DNA of 55,092 nucleotides from WFTC01 sp047635955 (GCA_047635955.1 JBLIGW010000001.1:1-55092); one strand, 5' to 3'; shown: positions 17,641 to 27,163, counted from the stretch's first letter. A program made the numbers and translations. The notes: a model not told the origin generated them from the letters alone.

Positions 17641-17940
17641 ATGAAAAAACTCGCTTTAATTCTCAGTCTTGGACTGCTCCTTCTTCCTGGGTGCAGTAAT
17701 ATAGGAACCGCTCAACAAGAAGCCACTGAAGCCATTCAGAATATTTCTAATGAAGCCGTTCGGATCAAGACCAATGTAGAAACCACCACCGCTCAAGTTA
17801 AGGGTGCCATTGATGCAGTCAACGGAGCACTCACTGCTACCCAAGACGCCATTGGATCGGTACAAGAAATCGGCAATGAGTTCGCAGACCTTGACCTTGA
17901 TGAAACCGAAAATGACCCATCCCTTTCTTCAGAAGATTAA
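17641..17940 (+). CDS. small coiled-coil lipoprotein, 99 aa
   Basis: Signal peptide with lipobox L-L-L-P-G-C (Cys ~18). The mature part is a helical heptad-like Ala/Val/Ile/Thr pattern (~25-85), as in coiled-coil envelope lipoproteins, and an acidic C-terminal tail. Its last 29 bases overlap the start of pta in another frame, so the two are probably co-expressed. Confidence 0.75.
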   Translation: MKKLALILSLGLLLLPGCSNIGTAQQEATEAIQNISNEAVRIKTNVETTTAQVKGAIDAVNGALTATQDAIGSVQEIGNEFADLDLDETENDPSLSSED

Positions 17941-18847
17941 AGACGCAGCTCGAAAGAAACCTGCTCGAGTGCTTTTTGCTGAAGGCTCAGAACCGCGCGT
18001 CATGGAAGCCGCCAAACTCATTCTTGAGGAAGGTGTAGCTATCCCACTTTTAGTTAAAGTCCCCTCAGCTGATCCTCGATTTCAAGAAATGGCCGCTCTT
18101 TATGCCAAGTTAAGAGAAAAAACTATAGAAGAGGCCCGTGAAGCCACAATGAACGCTCATGTTTTTGCCACCCTCTTGCTGAAAGCGGGTCATGCTGACG
18201 CACTCATTAGTGGGCCCAGTGCTGCCTCAAAAGAACGCATGCTCCCGGCTTTTCAAATCATTCGCGCTAAAGAAGAAGGCCACAAAGCATCTGCTTATTT
18301 TACAATGCTACTACCTAAAACCGTCAGTGAAGACGCCGGGAACGGTGGCGTTCTGCTGTTTGCTGACTGTGCCGTGAATATAGAGCCATCTGTTGAAACA
18401 TTGGCTCAAATCGCCATTGATACCGCTGAAAGCGCCAAAGCCCTAGGAATCGACCCTAAGGTGGCAATGTTGAGCTTTTCTACTGAAGGTTCTTCCGATC
18501 ATCCCAAAGCATTACGCATTCGTGAAGCTGCTGCCATGGTACACAAACAAAGGCCCGACCTACTCGTATCCAATGACATGCAAGCCGATGCGGCGCTTAT
18601 CGACTCCATTGGAGAATCAAAAGCTCATGAAAACATCATTGCAGGACACGCCAATGTACTTATATTCCCAGACCTAGAATCCGGAAACATAGCCTACAAA
18701 CTAGTGGAACGCCTCGCCAATGCTCAAGCCATTGGTCCCATCATTCAGGGCTTAAACCAACCGGTAAATGAACTTTCCCGTGGATGTGATGCGGAAGATA
18801 TAGTAAATTTAGCCGCGTTAACCTCAGCCCTAATTAAACAATCATGA
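17912..18847 (+). CDS. pta: phosphate acetyltransferase
   Basis: Interconverts acetyl-CoA and acetyl phosphate. 311 aa, the single-domain PTA_PTB length. Family motifs: F-A-E-G-S-E-P-R-V (~18-26), D-A-L-I-S-G (~93), M-L-S-F-S-T-E-G-S (~187-195) and N-V-L-I-F-P-D-L-E-S-G-N (~246-257). An open frame extends to 17804, but the conserved N-terminus begins at the ATG at 17912. With the phosphoketolase (20535) and acetate kinase (23933) it completes an acetate-producing, ATP-yielding branch. It ends with TGA overlapping the next gene's ATG by four bases. Confidence 0.95.
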   Translation: MTHPFLQKIKDAARKKPARVLFAEGSEPRVMEAAKLILEEGVAIPLLVKVPSADPRFQEMAALYAKLREKTIEEAREATMNAHVFATLLLKAGHADALISGPSAASKERMLPAFQIIRAKEEGHKASAYFTMLLPKTVSEDAGNGGVLLFADCAVNIEPSVETLAQIAIDTAESAKALGIDPKVAMLSFSTEGSSDHPKALRIREAAAMVHKQRPDLLVSNDMQADAALIDSIGESKAHENIIAGHANVLIFPDLESGNIAYKLVERLANAQAIGPIIQGLNQPVNELSRGCDAEDIVNLAALTSALIKQS

Positions 18848-19254
18848 AAAAACACGACGACTCAATCAATCAAGTATTCATAGAACGATTTGGATCCGCA
18901 CCCAGTAATTTGGGTTACACCATTGATGGACCGCCACTTTGGCTCACTCTCCTTCTCTTAGGTGGAATTTTCTCTGTCTTCCTTCAAAAACCTTGGATGA
19001 TCGGATTCTACGGTGAAGAAATCAAAGGAATCAAAACTAGCGTGTGGAAAACCACTACACTAAAAGATGAAACGATGACTCTTAAAAAGAGTGATATTGC
19101 TGAAGTAAAACATAAGAAGTTTGGCCCTGCCTACTACTTCACTGTAAAAACCAACGACGGAATAACTCATCGTTTTGTAATGAACACACTATACAAAGCT
19201 CTCGAAGGTCAGCCTAAAGCGATTGACGCCATGAAGCAGTTTCTAGGAGTTTAA
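18844..19254 (+). CDS. hypothetical membrane protein with PH-like tail, 136 aa
   Basis: One TM segment (~30-52) after a short polar N-terminus, followed by alternating short strands and a terminal helix (~58-135), a layout like bacterial PH-domain membrane proteins. ATGA overlap with pta gives likely translational coupling. No catalytic motif. It ends one base before the convergent ndh stop codon. Confidence 0.65.
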   Translation: MKKHDDSINQVFIERFGSAPSNLGYTIDGPPLWLTLLLLGGIFSVFLQKPWMIGFYGEEIKGIKTSVWKTTTLKDETMTLKKSDIAEVKHKKFGPAYYFTVKTNDGITHRFVMNTLYKALEGQPKAIDAMKQFLGV

Positions 19255-20526
19255 TTACAGATCATTCTGCTCCCAAATCGCCTCACCTAAGCGGAACTTC
19301 TGCCAGGCTCTTCGGAGCGGTAAAATAGCCAAAGCGTATTTTAAAGTAATAATAGGCTTAAGCCACTGAGTCCACATTCCTTTAAAGGTCCAGTCCTTCA
19401 CCTTAAACAGAGTAAAGTTGAACCCAACAGGAACCACATAAAGGGGCACTCCCATATGGAATTGCTTCAAAGGCCGCTGCTGAATTCTTCGCAAAATATT
19501 TGCTGCCATAATATCGGCCTCTTGCATGGCATACTGCGCCATCATCGGGACATAGTCTTTACTGTGAGGCGACCTCCGCACTCGAGCACAATCACCCAAA
19601 GCAAAAATATGCGTATGCTTTTTAGTTTCCAAAGTAGAACGAACGGCAATAGCTCCTCGCAATTTTGGATCACCTAAACTTTTAGCCACCACTGGATTCA
19701 CCTGCACTCCACAAGTCCAAATCAGCATGTGACAAGGCAAGGAAATAGACTCACCATCAAATTTTCTGAGAAGTTCAACTTTCGTTTTCTTCAGTGCCGT
19801 CACCCGATGTTCCAGATAAACCTGCACTCCCATTTTTTCTAATTCATCTTTAATTAGCTTCGTACCCTTTGCATCAAAAGCAGCCAAAGTTTCCCCTGAT
19901 TGGATCAGTTGAACCGTTACTTTTTTAGGATCATGTTTATATTTTTTACACAATTTATCCAAGGTACCCATCAGCTCTCCCGCCACCTCTACCCCTGTTG
20001 CTCCCCCACCCGCTATCGTAATAACAATCGCCTCTTTCGATTTCGACTTATATCGTTGAAGGAAAAGATGATCGATCTGGCAATTCACGGCCAAAGCATC
20101 TGTCACTATTTTAAGAGGATAAGCGTATTCCTTCACCCCTGGCACATCAAAAAACTTGGTCACACTTCCAAGTGCCACTACCAACAAATCAAACTTTAAA
20201 GGTGAACCTGATTTCAAAAATACTTTCTTAGCTTTAGGATCGATGCCCGTCACTTCTGACTGGATATAAGTCACCTTCCAAGGGTCAACCAATCGAGAGA
20301 TTGGCGTCGCCACAGTTTCTTTAATTCGAGCCAAACAAGTTTCCGTAATTTTTTTACTGAAGACGGTTGCAACCTGATAAAGATCACTTGAAAAAACATG
20401 CACCGGACTCTTATCCACAAGGATAATTTCATGTGTGTTTGGCAGGCGCTTTTGCAAGCGCTGAACAACTCGGAGGCCAGCAATACCGGCCCCCAATACA
20501 AGAATGATTTTTTTACGTTTTGGCAT
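19255..20526 (-). CDS. ndh: type II NADH dehydrogenase (NDH-2-like flavoprotein)
   Basis: 423 aa. Peripheral membrane FAD enzyme oxidising NADH without proton pumping. FAD fingerprint L-G-A-G-I-A-G-L (~10-17), second NADH fingerprint I-A-G-G-G-A-T-G-V-E-V-A-G (~165), and the C-terminal FAD motif F-A-L-G-D-C-A (~305). The C-terminal ~50 residues are basic and amphipathic, suited to membrane binding. The frame reaches 20547, but the ATG at 20526 avoids overlap with the phosphoketolase and directly precedes the conserved start. It follows xfp by eight bases and may recycle NADH. No quinone or terminal oxidase genes are in the window, so its electron acceptor is unknown. Confidence 0.9.
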   Translation of the reverse strand: MPKRKKIILVLGAGIAGLRVVQRLQKRLPNTHEIILVDKSPVHVFSSDLYQVATVFSKKITETCLARIKETVATPISRLVDPWKVTYIQSEVTGIDPKAKKVFLKSGSPLKFDLLVVALGSVTKFFDVPGVKEYAYPLKIVTDALAVNCQIDHLFLQRYKSKSKEAIVITIAGGGATGVEVAGELMGTLDKLCKKYKHDPKKVTVQLIQSGETLAAFDAKGTKLIKDELEKMGVQVYLEHRVTALKKTKVELLRKFDGESISLPCHMLIWTCGVQVNPVVAKSLGDPKLRGAIAVRSTLETKKHTHIFALGDCARVRRSPHSKDYVPMMAQYAMQEADIMAANILRRIQQRPLKQFHMGVPLYVVPVGFNFTLFKVKDWTFKGMWTQWLKPIITLKYALAILPLRRAWQKFRLGEAIWEQNDL

Positions 20527-20534
20527 AGTTGATA

Positions 20535-22919
20535 TTAAGCATTCCAACGCATTGCCTCAACGTTCACTGGATCGTCCCCATGTTTACGAATGTAACGATG
20601 GTGCTGCTCTAGCATTGAATTAAGATCATGAAGAATACGTTTCTTGTTTTTCAAAACAACTTTATTGTTTTTAGACGCTTGGTTCACAAGATCAATCGCA
20701 AGTTGGTAGCAACTAACTCCATTGGAGACTTTAATATCAAAAGGTGTAGTTGTAGATCCTTCCTCACGGTAACCATGAAGACTGAATCGATGTGAGTCAG
20801 CAACCGGCCAAAGAATCTGCTCAATGTCATTCACGTAACCGTGATAACTAAGAACCACTGGCTTGTCCTTAGTAAAATACTTATAGAATCCTGCGCTAGT
20901 CATGCACGTTCCCTGACGAGTGCAACGGCAGTAATCTCCTAAACAAATAGACGTAAGCTCAGAAATGTTCACATAACGAATCTTCAATTTAGGCGCGACA
21001 TCCTTCAAGAGTTTCACAGCAAACAGTGCTTCTTGCGTGATGTAATCACCTGCAGAAGCAAGCACCACATCTGGATTTTTAGACGCTGCCTTTCCACCTA
21101 CCCAATCCCAAATTCCCATTCCAGACTTCGCTTGTTCACGTGCTTCCGCAAGCGTCAGCCATTGAGGAAGATCTCGCTTCCCAGCCACAATCACACAAAT
21201 ACTGTCTTTCTTAGTCCACACTTCTTCAAGTGCAACAATCATACTATTCGCATCCGCTGGGTAATAAATCTGACAGAACTCTCCATGTTTTTGCAGTACA
21301 TTACTCACAAAACTAGGATTCTGGTGAGAGTAACCATTGTGATCCTGACGCCACCCCACACTCGACTGGAGGTAAACCGCTGAACCAACCGGCGTTCTCC
21401 ATTTCACCTTAAACGCTTGTTTGAGGAATTTTGCGTATTGATCCACCATACTAGTAATAATGGTTGTGAAGGCCTCGTAACTCACGAATACCCCATGACG
21501 CCCCGTTAAGAGGTAACCCATGTACCACCCTTGCAAGGTGTGCTCAGAAAGCATTTCAAACACTCGTCCATCAGGACTCATGTGTTCATCATGTTTCCCA
21601 AGTGGCCACATAAATCCACGTTCAGTCGCTTCAAAAATTGCATCCAATTTATTGGACACCAATTCATCCGGACAAAAAAGATGATAGTTGTTTTTATTCT
21701 TTTTAAAGATGTCACGCATCATTTCCCCAGCCTGCTTCATGCTACTCGCCTGAATTTCCCCTCTGGATTCTGTATCCACTTTCATCGCATATTTTTCAAG
21801 TTTTGGCAGTTTCAATTCTTTCAGCATGTTCCCTCCAATAGTATGTGGATTCATTCCCATTCTATACTTCTTAGAAGGCATGAACTCTAGCACCTCCTTA
21901 GAAGGACCTCCCTTAGGACTCACTAGATCTTGAACTTTGTAACTCTTCATCCATTTCTCAATAGCCTTCAGTGCCTCAGGATCCTTATTTGGATGTCCGA
22001 TTGGAACCCCATGTGCATGGAATGAACCTTCCACCGCTGCACCATGAAACTTTTTAATTCCTTTCCATCCTTTTGGAGAACGAAGTAAAACAACTGGCAT
22101 CAAAGGCTTAAGAACTGCCTTCTTTGACGTCCGTGCTTTTTTCTGAACTCTTCGAATTTGTTGATAAGCTTTTTCAAGCGCCTTCATCATTTTTTTATCC
22201 ATAGACCTGCCTGAAACAATAATTGGCATGTAACCATATCCTTCAAAAAGAGCCTCCAATTCACTATCAGACATTCGTCCAAAAATAGTCGGATTTGAAA
22301 TCTTATATCCATTGATATGAACAATAGGTAGCACCGCTCCATGATGTTTTGGATTCATGAATTTATTACTGTGCCACGCCGCTGCAATTGGACCTGTTTC
22401 AGCTTCTCCATCTCCAATGACGGCAACCGCAATCAAATTTGGATTGTCCAAAACCGCTCCGTAAGCAGTAGATAGGCTGTATCCAAGTTCTCCTCCTTCC
22501 AAAATTGAACCAGGAACCGTTGGTGTTACATGACTTGGAAACGGCGAATGAGGCCAAGAAAAATCTTTGACCAATTTCCCGAACCCTTTCTCATCATGAG
22601 TGTAGTCTTTATAAAACTCCCACAATGTTTTTTCAGCATAGAGGTTAGCCAAAATAGCCGGTGCCCCATGACCTGGACCTGTCACCATAAGCATCTCACA
22701 TTTGTGCTTACAAATGAGATAGTTCAACTGACCATAAATAAAATTTAAACCAGGAACGGTTCCCCAGTGTCCAAGAATACGGCTCTTGAAATGTGCCTCA
22801 TCTAAAGGCTGCTCAAGTAAAAAGTTGTCTTTCAAATAAAGTTGCGCAACGCCCATATAGTCAACGTAACGTAAATATTTCTTGAGCCATTTAAGAGCTC
22901 GTGCATCGGTGCTGGCCAT
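20535..22919 (-). CDS. xfp: xylulose-5-phosphate/fructose-6-phosphate phosphoketolase
   Basis: 794 aa, the normal family length. TPP-dependent enzyme splitting X5P (or F6P) with phosphate into acetyl phosphate plus G3P (or E4P). Motifs: G-H-W-G-T-V-P-G (~50), G-P-G-H-G-A-P-A (~80), G-D-G-E-A-E-T-G-P (~168, TPP/Mg), and L-T-G-R-H-G-V-F-V-S-Y-E-A-F (~478, pyrimidine domain). It is the core of the heterofermentative/bifid pathway. It has a strong promoter at 22945-22973, and ndh follows in the same direction. Confidence 0.97.
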   Translation of the reverse strand: MASTDARALKWLKKYLRYVDYMGVAQLYLKDNFLLEQPLDEAHFKSRILGHWGTVPGLNFIYGQLNYLICKHKCEMLMVTGPGHGAPAILANLYAEKTLWEFYKDYTHDEKGFGKLVKDFSWPHSPFPSHVTPTVPGSILEGGELGYSLSTAYGAVLDNPNLIAVAVIGDGEAETGPIAAAWHSNKFMNPKHHGAVLPIVHINGYKISNPTIFGRMSDSELEALFEGYGYMPIIVSGRSMDKKMMKALEKAYQQIRRVQKKARTSKKAVLKPLMPVVLLRSPKGWKGIKKFHGAAVEGSFHAHGVPIGHPNKDPEALKAIEKWMKSYKVQDLVSPKGGPSKEVLEFMPSKKYRMGMNPHTIGGNMLKELKLPKLEKYAMKVDTESRGEIQASSMKQAGEMMRDIFKKNKNNYHLFCPDELVSNKLDAIFEATERGFMWPLGKHDEHMSPDGRVFEMLSEHTLQGWYMGYLLTGRHGVFVSYEAFTTIITSMVDQYAKFLKQAFKVKWRTPVGSAVYLQSSVGWRQDHNGYSHQNPSFVSNVLQKHGEFCQIYYPADANSMIVALEEVWTKKDSICVIVAGKRDLPQWLTLAEAREQAKSGMGIWDWVGGKAASKNPDVVLASAGDYITQEALFAVKLLKDVAPKLKIRYVNISELTSICLGDYCRCTRQGTCMTSAGFYKYFTKDKPVVLSYHGYVNDIEQILWPVADSHRFSLHGYREEGSTTTPFDIKVSNGVSCYQLAIDLVNQASKNNKVVLKNKKRILHDLNSMLEQHHRYIRKHGDDPVNVEAMRWNA

Positions 22920-22944
22920 GGTGGAGGAGGATTAATTCCTATTC

Positions 22945-22973
22945 ATTTTAAGCCCTTGAATTAGGATTAGCAA
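22945..22973 (-). promoter_or_regulatory. promoter of xfp-ndh
   Basis: Minus strand TTGCTA (22968-22973), 17-nt spacer, TAAAAT (22945-22950). Back-to-back with the promoter of the M14 gene. Confidence 0.65.
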
Positions 22974-22984
22974 ATCGAGAAAAT

Positions 22985-23012
22985 TTGCCAAAGCTACTAC
23001 TCCTCTTATACA
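22985..23012 (+). promoter_or_regulatory. promoter of the AstE-like gene and ackA
   Basis: TTGCCA (22985-22990), 16-nt spacer, TATACA (23007-23012), ATG at 23036. Confidence 0.6.
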
Positions 23013-23035
23013 TTTAATAAAACTAAAACACAGAC

Positions 23036-23899
23036 ATGGAAGGACTTAGAATCTACAATTCAGGAAACCCAGGTCCAATCGTAATAATTGTCGCCAGTCT
23101 TCATGGTGAAGAACCCGCTGGAATGGCAGCCTATTCCCACTTAAAACAGTTTTTTGAAACAGGTGGTGAACTTTTGAAAGGCGAACTTCGACTCATGAAA
23201 GGCAACATAGAGGCGCGTACCAAAGGCATTCGATACATAAAATACGACCTGAATCGTATGTTTAAAGATTTATATCCTTATGACATGGATTGCGATTCTT
23301 ATGAGTTCAGACGTACTCAAGAAATAAAAAATGCCACATTAGGTGCAGACTCTATTTTAGACCTACACTCAATGACTTCCGAAGGAGACCCTTTTAGTAT
23401 TCTTCCTGAGAGCAAGGAGAATCACCCTAAACACCTGATCAATCTGCCGGTTCACTTCACCTCAAGTGGATGGAGCGGAGCCCTGCCTGGAACTTACATG
23501 GATTGGGCTCTGGCCAGAGATATAGAATACGTGGCTGTTGAATGTGGACTCAACGGAAGTAAAGAAGCTGACCAAGTCGCTCGTGATTGTGCCATGGCTT
23601 TTCTGAACCAACTTGGCATGACTAATTTTGATCTAGATTTTGAAAGTCCCAAGCGACACCTAAAACTTTTGGAGCATGTTTCTATTGGAGATCACGACAC
23701 TTATGATTACCCAAATCGTAAATATGAATCTTTTGATGCTATTGAAGCCAATGAACTAATAGCAAGTGACAAAGACAAAGAATACCGAGCCCCTGACCTA
23801 GAAAATCTTGTGATCGTAATGCCCGCCTCCCAAGAAAGCGTTCGTGCCAAACTCAATAATGACGCCTTCTTTCTCGCTCAGTTTGTTAATGCGTTCTAG
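23036..23899 (+). CDS. succinylglutamate desuccinylase/aspartoacylase-family (M14) hydrolase
   Basis: 287 aa. Zinc-dependent deacylase/carboxypeptidase fold. Zn ligands are visible in S-L-H-G-E-E-P (~22-27, H and E) and L-D-L-H-S (~116-120, H); the catalytic Glu fits V-A-V-E-C-G (~178). K-G-N-x-x-A and the D-L-N-R-M-F arginine motif (~72) are typical of the AstE/AspA group. It would release an amino acid or amine from an N-acyl or amide conjugate. The substrate is not indicated. It is followed by ackA after 33 bases in the same direction, which hints that acetate released by deacylation could be relevant, but that is inference. Confidence 0.85.
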   Translation: MEGLRIYNSGNPGPIVIIVASLHGEEPAGMAAYSHLKQFFETGGELLKGELRLMKGNIEARTKGIRYIKYDLNRMFKDLYPYDMDCDSYEFRRTQEIKNATLGADSILDLHSMTSEGDPFSILPESKENHPKHLINLPVHFTSSGWSGALPGTYMDWALARDIEYVAVECGLNGSKEADQVARDCAMAFLNQLGMTNFDLDFESPKRHLKLLEHVSIGDHDTYDYPNRKYESFDAIEANELIASDKDKEYRAPDLENLVIVMPASQESVRAKLNNDAFFLAQFVNAF

Positions 23900-23932
23900 C
23901 TGAGTTAAAATCAACTCAGTTAATCCACAGCC

Positions 23933-25087
23933 ATGATCCTAACGATCAACGCCGGTTCATCGTCACTTCGGTTCAGCCTTTTCAATACAGATTTGAAGCT
24001 TATTTATAAAGGCCATGTAGATGCCATTGGACGAGACAATTGTAAATATCGACGTTACCTAGAAAGTGGTCAAGAAATTCGAACCGCAATTTACGCCGCC
24101 AATCATCAAGCAGCCATTACCTTTGCACTTCATCGTCTGAAAGAAGATGGCGTTATTGATGACCTTAAGAAAATTAAAAAAGTAGGACACCGCGTAGTTC
24201 ATGGAGGTGAATCTTTCACTAAACCCACTAAACTTACCGATGCGACCATTAAAAAAATTCGACTCCTTTCCCCTCTTGCTCCACTACACAATCCAGCCAA
24301 TTTAGAAGGTATTAAATCAGCAAAAAAACATCTAGCCAAAGCCACGCACTACGCTATTTTTGACACTGCATTTCACGCCACCTTGCCAGAGAAGGCCTAC
24401 CTTTACGGACTCCCCTATTCTCTCTACAAAAAAGAAGGCATTCGTCGTTATGGCTTCCATGGGACCAGCCACCAGTATGTAGCAAATGAAGCCACGCAAC
24501 TTCTCAAGAAAAAACACACTAAGTTAATCACATGTCACATGGGAAATGGCGTCAGCATTGCTGCCATTAAAGATGGGATTTGCCTCGACACCTCCATGGG
24601 ATTCACCCCGCTGGAAGGCCCTGTCATGGGCACTCGATCAGGAAGTTTTGATCCTGCAATAATATTCCACCTAGCAAAAAAACGTACACTCAAACAAATT
24701 GAAAACTTAGTGCAAAAAGAATCTGGATATAAAGGCCTCTCTGAAATCAGCTCCGATATTCGTGATCTACGAGATCAGATTAATAGCCCTGAGACCCAAC
24801 GAACCTTTGGCGTCTTTGCTTATCAAATGGCCAAACTAATTCTCGGATACACCGCCACAATTGGCGGGAAACCAGATGCCATTGTCTTTACAGCAGGAGT
24901 AGGTGAACACGCTGAATATTTACGTCGTGCCATTTGTGACCAATTAAATATACTGGGCATCAAGCTAAGCAAATCCAAAAATCACGACCACGCCTTGGAA
25001 ATTTCCACCGCTGCCTCACAAGTAAAAGTCTTCGTCATTCCAACGAATGAAGAACTACAAATGGCTAGAGAAATTATTCTACTCTAG
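23933..25087 (+). CDS. ackA: acetate kinase
   Basis: 384 aa. Converts acetyl phosphate plus ADP to acetate plus ATP. All family motifs are present: N-A-G-S-S-S-L-R-F (~5-13), G-H-R-V-V-H-G-G (~83), F-D-T-A-F-H (~142), R-R-Y-G-F-H-G-T-S-H (~170-178), H-M-G-N-G-V-S (~204) and D-T-S-M-G-F-T-P-L-E-G (~219). It receives acetyl phosphate directly from the divergent phosphoketolase. The last four bases overlap the convergent PP2C-like gene. Confidence 0.97.
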   Translation: MILTINAGSSSLRFSLFNTDLKLIYKGHVDAIGRDNCKYRRYLESGQEIRTAIYAANHQAAITFALHRLKEDGVIDDLKKIKKVGHRVVHGGESFTKPTKLTDATIKKIRLLSPLAPLHNPANLEGIKSAKKHLAKATHYAIFDTAFHATLPEKAYLYGLPYSLYKKEGIRRYGFHGTSHQYVANEATQLLKKKHTKLITCHMGNGVSIAAIKDGICLDTSMGFTPLEGPVMGTRSGSFDPAIIFHLAKKRTLKQIENLVQKESGYKGLSEISSDIRDLRDQINSPETQRTFGVFAYQMAKLILGYTATIGGKPDAIVFTAGVGEHAEYLRRAICDQLNILGIKLSKSKNHDHALEISTAASQVKVFVIPTNEELQMAREIILL

Positions 25088-27018
25088 AACCCCAACTCGT
25101 AAAGTGCCTCGGTTGTTGAGATCACCAAAACATCTCGATCTTTATCTACGTACACATCCGTCAGCGTTCCCTTCAGGTCAGTAAACACATATTGCTGACT
25201 GTAAGTGATGTCATCTGTTTTTGAGCTCTTATCGTAAATAAGAATTCGATCATTACTTGGATCAAGCACATAAAGCTGATTGATACTAAGCTCCGTGTAA
25301 ATGTCAGTGGCTCCCGCAATTGAAGTGAGTGGCGCTTTCAAAATATAATAAGGAACATTTTCTCCACTAAGAATTCGAGAGATAGTTCCATCTTCGTGCA
25401 GAACCCAAACTGTTCCATCAATCGTAATAGAAACCGCATCTGTTAGGTCAACTTGATCCTCATCCATATAAGAATATGCTGAACCAAATCCAGCCGTTCC
25501 TCGAGTGTATTTCCAAATACTATCGTTTTCAGGATCTAGAAGATAAATCTTTGTAGAGTAAGTTGCGACATCAACTCCTGATTGGAAAGCTCCATCACTA
25601 GTATCAGCAAATTGAGCATTTCCATCTGAGTATTCAAGCAAATTACCTTCATCCGTTACAAAAACAATATTATCTCTGTCATCAAAGTAAGCACCCGCAA
25701 TTACATTTTCAGAATTATCCAAAACATCTGGCTCTTGAATGTCACCGAGTAAAACTTGATAAGCTTCATTATCTGTATAAACAACCATTCGGTCTCCCAT
25801 TGGCTGAACTCCTGTAATGCTTGTTGAGCCAAGCAACCCAGAAAGATCCGCTAGTAAGGCTAATTCATCAGTAATAGTCACAATATTATCCAAAAAGTCT
25901 CTTTGTTCCTGAACATCATCTAACAATTGACTAGCTCGTCCTCCAAGAGAACCTGAGTTCAGAACGTCTACAGCTAAAGTTTCAGCCTCATTAAGTAGCG
26001 TTTCTGCTGCTGTTTTATCAAAAGCACCTCGAGTGGCTGCTTGAGTAATATTCTCTTCAGCTACTGACAGCTTTCCTTCTAGTGCTTCCAATTGTTTTCC
26101 TCGTCCAAGACCAACATTTAGAACCAACATTCCAATTACAAGTACTCCCACAACTGAAGTCATGGCCATAACAAGTTGCTTTTTATCCCAACGACGCATG
26201 AAATCAAGTCCTTTCCATCGTTCTCTCTTTATAAGCCAATCACGGAATACACTCAATGAACGTGTGATTTGCTCTCTCGTAGCACTCGCAGGCCGTGCTT
26301 CTTCTGGTTTATTGTCATCTTCTTTAATAGAAGACACCTCAACTGGAGCCTCCACATGAGATTTTTCTAAAACTTCAAAACTTAAAAGTGCCATTTGCTC
26401 TTCTAGATCCTGATGAAGGAGATCAGACATTTCTTTAACTGCCTCTTGCAAAGACTGCTCAGAGAAAATTTTAGAAACATCACTTGGCGTTATGTATTGA
26501 ACCAAAGGTCCAGTTACAAAAATCACGCTATCACCCACTTCCATAGATCCACTCGCAATATTTTGGAAAAGATCTTCTTTATTGTTTACATCAAACAATC
26601 CATCTGTAATTGAGCTCACATGGCGCTTACGAACAAGATAGCCTTGCGATGCACCACGTTGTGACAAAAAGAGCATGTCCTTTTGAATCACACCTATAAC
26701 TACTTGCATGTTTGGAATGAACTTAAGCTCTAATTCTTTCTCTTTTTCATTCACCATTAAATTCACTTCTCGCAATGCTGATTCAAATCGATCGTAAGGA
26801 TCTCCCGTGAGATCATCCAAGAAATGATCCTGAAGTAATTGAAACGCTTCCTTCCCAATTTCAGCTCCTGGGACCTGAGTACTATCAATAGACATCACCA
26901 AGAAAAGCGATATTTTCTCTTTCCCTAGCCCATCATCCCATTCGGTATAATAGTGCTCAGTAAAACCAGACGGTCGTCGTCCTAGTAAAATTGATTGTTG
27001 TTGAAGTTCCAGATACAT
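25084..27018 (-). CDS. degenerate PP2C-like domain / TM / beta-propeller-like membrane protein
   Basis: 644 aa. Residues ~1-215 have the strand pattern of PPM/PP2C phosphatases (F-L-V-M-S-I-D opening, S-Q-R-G-A-S-Q-G-Y segment like the R-x-G-D-S-R region, G-D-S-V-I-F-V-T), but the metal-binding D-G-M-G-G motif is replaced by S-T-Q-V-P-G-A, so catalysis is doubtful. One TM helix lies at ~282-302. A coiled-coil (~305-375) then leads to a C-terminal region of repeated strands (~380-644, with Y-L-L-D-P-x-N-D-S-I-W-K-Y and L-Y-V-L-D-P-S-N-D-R-I-L-I-Y) resembling a WD/NHL-type propeller outside the cell. This suggests a transmembrane sensor or scaffold; no partner is known. Confidence 0.7.
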   Translation of the reverse strand: MYLELQQQSILLGRRPSGFTEHYYTEWDDGLGKEKISLFLVMSIDSTQVPGAEIGKEAFQLLQDHFLDDLTGDPYDRFESALREVNLMVNEKEKELELKFIPNMQVVIGVIQKDMLFLSQRGASQGYLVRKRHVSSITDGLFDVNNKEDLFQNIASGSMEVGDSVIFVTGPLVQYITPSDVSKIFSEQSLQEAVKEMSDLLHQDLEEQMALLSFEVLEKSHVEAPVEVSSIKEDDNKPEEARPASATREQITRSLSVFRDWLIKRERWKGLDFMRRWDKKQLVMAMTSVVGVLVIGMLVLNVGLGRGKQLEALEGKLSVAEENITQAATRGAFDKTAAETLLNEAETLAVDVLNSGSLGGRASQLLDDVQEQRDFLDNIVTITDELALLADLSGLLGSTSITGVQPMGDRMVVYTDNEAYQVLLGDIQEPDVLDNSENVIAGAYFDDRDNIVFVTDEGNLLEYSDGNAQFADTSDGAFQSGVDVATYSTKIYLLDPENDSIWKYTRGTAGFGSAYSYMDEDQVDLTDAVSITIDGTVWVLHEDGTISRILSGENVPYYILKAPLTSIAGATDIYTELSINQLYVLDPSNDRILIYDKSSKTDDITYSQQYVFTDLKGTLTDVYVDKDRDVLVISTTEALYELGF

Positions 27019-27040
27019 AGCTTGTGAACAGATTAACTCT

Positions 27041-27069
27041 ACTCTACTGAATCAAGAGAAGATTGTAAA
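27041..27069 (-). promoter_or_regulatory. promoter of the PP2C-like gene
   Basis: Minus strand TTTACA (27064-27069), 17-nt spacer, TAGAGT (27041-27046); ATG at 27018. Confidence 0.5.
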
Positions 27070-27133
27070 AGGAAAGCCAGTCTGATGCAAGGGCTTACTT
27101 TTTCAGACCTATAAAAGCTTCACAAGATTAGTC

Positions 27134-27163
27134 TTGACTTTCCCCTTCCCCTTCCCCTAAAAT
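27134..27163 (+). promoter_or_regulatory. promoter of the rpmH operon
   Basis: TTGACT (27134-27139), 18-nt spacer, TAAAAT (27158-27163); rpmH starts at 27188. Confidence 0.6.

Noticed and set aside
22900..22940. Ribosome binding site CCTCCTCC before xfp
   Set aside because: On the coding strand the motif is pyrimidine (the complement of an SD), so it cannot pair with the 16S tail.
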